From Adineta steineri (Eukaryota > Rotifera > Eurotatoria > Adinetida > Adinetidae): 64,000 nucleotides of DNA. The number at the start of each line of letters is the position of its first letter. The first letter of the stretch is position 1. The notes beneath the pieces are model-generated. The model saw only the letters and a list, made by a program, of their open reading frames with translations. It was not told the DNA's origin and ran no database searches. Of this stretch, positions 61,707 to 64,000 are shown in pieces. The DNA lies in NCBI GenBank assembly GCA_905250115.1, contig CAJNOI010000020.1, forward strand, positions 470,804 through 534,803, given 5' to 3'. Both the position numbers and the translations under genes were made by a program.

Positions 61707-64000
61707 ATGGATTATACATATGGACAATCAAATGATTATCCACTCCGGTAATTGATAAGAATAACTTTTAATATAAGTATAGATTTTATATGAACTATTT
61801 TCTATTGTAGAATTCTTGTACCTAGTGATTCTGTTGGAGCTATTATTGGTAAACAAGGCACAACAGTAAAACAAATCAAACAAACAACACATACAAAGTA
61901 AAGTTTCTAAATATTATTGTCATACATAATTTAAACTATAGGAATGAATTTTTCATATTGAGAAAGTATAAGAGATGCATAATCTAATTGTAAAGTAGAG
62001 TTAAATCTTTATTTATTCAAATAAAGTTGAATCTCAAGACATTTTTTCGTAAATTTCGATTATCAAGTCAGTTTTATTCTAGAGCATCAGGTCTTTCGAC
62101 TAACCTTAGTCCATATATAAAATATGTGATGTTTATTTACATGCACAAAATTGTAGGTGAAAAATTGATTTCTTTTTTCTCTCAAGATTCAAGTACATAT
62201 AGAAATTTTCCCAGAACATTATGTTAGTATCTGTATACATGATCAGTCTTTATATTCAATCATTAATATTAATCTTAAGTATTTTTCGAATTTAAGAAAA
62301 AATACTTTATCACAGTAACGAAACAATAGAGAGAAAAATAATGATTCATATTATTATAATTGATGAAGCATATCGATAGTAAACCATATGGTTTGATATT
62401 GTCAATGATATTTCTTCTATCTGAATCTAATAATCGATTTGAAAACATAAAATTTCTATATATCAATTAATGGTATATTTTTACTTATTTATAATTCAAT
62501 CTTAATGATCATTAATTTATATTTTAAATATTTTCTAGAGTTGATGTAAATAAAAATGAATCATCAACTAGTCAGGAACGTATTATAATTATTCGTGGTC
62601 AACAAGAAAATTGTATCCAAGCATGTCGTGAAATATTTCGTATAATGTATGAAGATGCAAAGAATAAAAATCGAACAAAGTAAAAAATTTTATAAAATTT
62701 TCTTTCTTATTTTTTATAATTCGTTTCTTTTTTTTCTAATTTAAGTGAAATTATAGTAAAAGTACTTGCGCATAATAATTTTATTGGTCGAATTATTGGT
62801 AAAGGAGGAAATATAATAAATACAATAAAGAAAGAAACTGATACAAAGTTTGTTTTTTTAAAAAATTCTTTGTTTTGGTCTTTATCATAATATTTATTAT
62901 TCCTATAGTATCACAGTATCAAGTATTAATGAATTAAATTCATATAATATTGAAAGAATCATATCAATTAAAGGTGAAATTGAACAACAAATACGTGCAC
63001 TTGAAACAATCTATGGAAAATTATGTTTGGCATATGAAAATGATAATGCTCGAGCATGGAATTATTCATCACAATACTATCAACAACAACAACAACAATT
63101 AATGCAACATTTTGCACAACAAGCCGCTATGATGAATCCCAATGGTCCATCTCTATTATCTACACACTATTCTCAACAACCTCAATCGATAATTCATCCA
63201 ACACAAACAAATAATACTGATGGTTCATCAAATAAATATATTGAGCAATCAAATGCAAATGCTATTTATCAGCCAACTTATTATGTAAATTAAATCTAGA
63301 CTAATGATTTCAAATAATATTCTTTTTTTAGCCTACAATATTTCCTACATCAGGTCCTTTTTATATGCCATATCAACAATCTGGTCCAATAATATCTTCT
63401 CAACCAAATCCGTATGTAAATGGAAATCTTTCTCATCATCAACAACAACAACAACAGCATTCACATACATTACCAAATGCATCCGTTGTTGTAGAAACTG
63501 TTCATTTATATGTACCTAATACAATTATTGGCGCAATTATTGGTACCAAAGGTGTTTTTATAAAAAGTATTATTAAAAATTCCAATGCAACAGTTAAAGT
63601 AAATAATTGATAATTATCTTAATTTATTTTTAATAAATCTATATATATATACTGTAGATAAACCCACCTAGTTCCGATGAAGATCAAAATAAAATAGTCG
63701 ACCGTCAAGTAACAATAACAGGAACACCTGAAGCTCAATGGAAAAGTCAATATTATATTTATGATAAAATTCGACAAGAAGGTTTGCCATTATCTTCAAT
63801 ATCTGTGTACACATAGGGCATATGGAGAATCATGTACTTTTAGTCTATGTTTCAATTATTTAATGGTCACTAGTTTCGATTATCACAGGGTAGAATATGG
63901 ACGGTTTCATATGCTTACTCCTATATTGAATAGCACATTTTTTCCTATTAATAGAAAGTATATATATATATATATTGATCTTTCAGAATTTTCCCTTTGA
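61707..64000 (+). CDS. IGF2BP/Imp-like KH-domain RNA-binding protein, 3' end beyond the window
   Basis: Starts MDYTYGQSNDYPLRILVPSD and goes straight into KH1 (VGAIIGKQGTTVKQIKQTT), then KH2 (AHNNFIGRIIGKGGNIINTI...DTKITVSSINELNSYN). A Gln/Tyr-rich linker follows, then KH3 (LYVPNTIIGAIIGTKGVFIK, and TITGTPEAQWKSQYYIYDKI). The pattern follows IGF2BP (DFPLRILVPTQFVGAIIGK; ILAHNNFVGRLIGKEG; ITGPPEAQFKAQGRIYGKI). The two N-terminal RRMs of the vertebrate proteins are absent, as in fly Imp. KH4 should follow outside the window; the frame near 63780-63815 probably leaves the exon at a GT donor rather than ending at the TAG. The family binds mRNA 3' ends and controls localisation and stability. Confidence 0.85.

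Overview
The window looks like nuclear DNA of a small invertebrate, most likely a bdelloid rotifer of the Adineta/Rotaria kind. It is strongly A+T-rich. Genes are compact, with many GT-AG introns, often only about 45-60 bp, and codon use is AT-biased. The protein set is metazoan: a rhodopsin-type GPCR, a Cys-loop channel, ATG13, YME1L, COX5B, BAG3-like, IGF2BP-like, TMEM232, ELMOD and STRA6-like proteins. Short G-rich TGTGGG-like tracts also occur. The species assignment is inference. A 100-N block (6554-6653) is a scaffold gap. Most genes were rebuilt here by joining exons across GT-AG introns with phase checks, so exon joins are predictions.

Layout. 1-1029 (-): 3'-truncated GPCR. 1030-5800: gene-poor, with a 208-bp hAT-type MITE and a 1.1-kb element with 28-33 bp perfect inverted ends and four internal copies of a 15-mer. 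5801-6098 (+): two-exon defensin. 8167-9828 (-): B-box/coiled-coil protein. 11263-11988 (+): intronless short-chain dehydrogenase. 12367-17713 (-): nine-exon C-type lectin/EGF/STRA6-like receptor whose introns hold several MITEs. 17714-21234: empty. 21235-22157 (-): unrecognised 254-aa protein. 22386-24093 (-): FKBP6-like. 24974-29757 (+): cytosolic carboxypeptidase (AGBL2/3-like). 29758-31523: hAT-type MITE. 31524-34314 (-): secreted metalloproteinase joined to a bulb-type lectin and two further modules. 36495-42867 (+): ELMOD, two AIG1/ADTRP-like copies made by a tandem duplication, and TMEM232. 43161-44368 (+): COX5B. 44544-45956 (+): ATG13. 47519-49671 (-): Cys-loop channel subunit. 50643-52539 (-): BAG3-like. 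54079-58532 (-): YME1L. 58714-61210 (-): ZC3H11A-like. 61707 to the end (+): IGF2BP/Imp-like, truncated by the window.

How the genes relate. There is no operon or single pathway. Housekeeping and stress genes (proteostasis: BAG3-like, YME1L; autophagy: ATG13; respiration: COX5B; mRNA handling: ZC3H11A, IGF2BP; cilia: AGBL, TMEM232) are mixed with genes facing the outside (defensin, lectin-protease, lectin-receptor, GPCR, channel). Two gene pairs share short divergent promoters: FKBP6/AGBL and ZC3H11A/IGF2BP.

The best candidates for new biology are the metalloproteinase-bulb-lectin chimera, the C-type lectin/EGF/STRA6 receptor fusion, the arthropod/mollusc-style defensin with a furin-type site, and the AIG1 tandem duplication whose junction keeps a 7-bp microhomology and fragments of both flanking genes.
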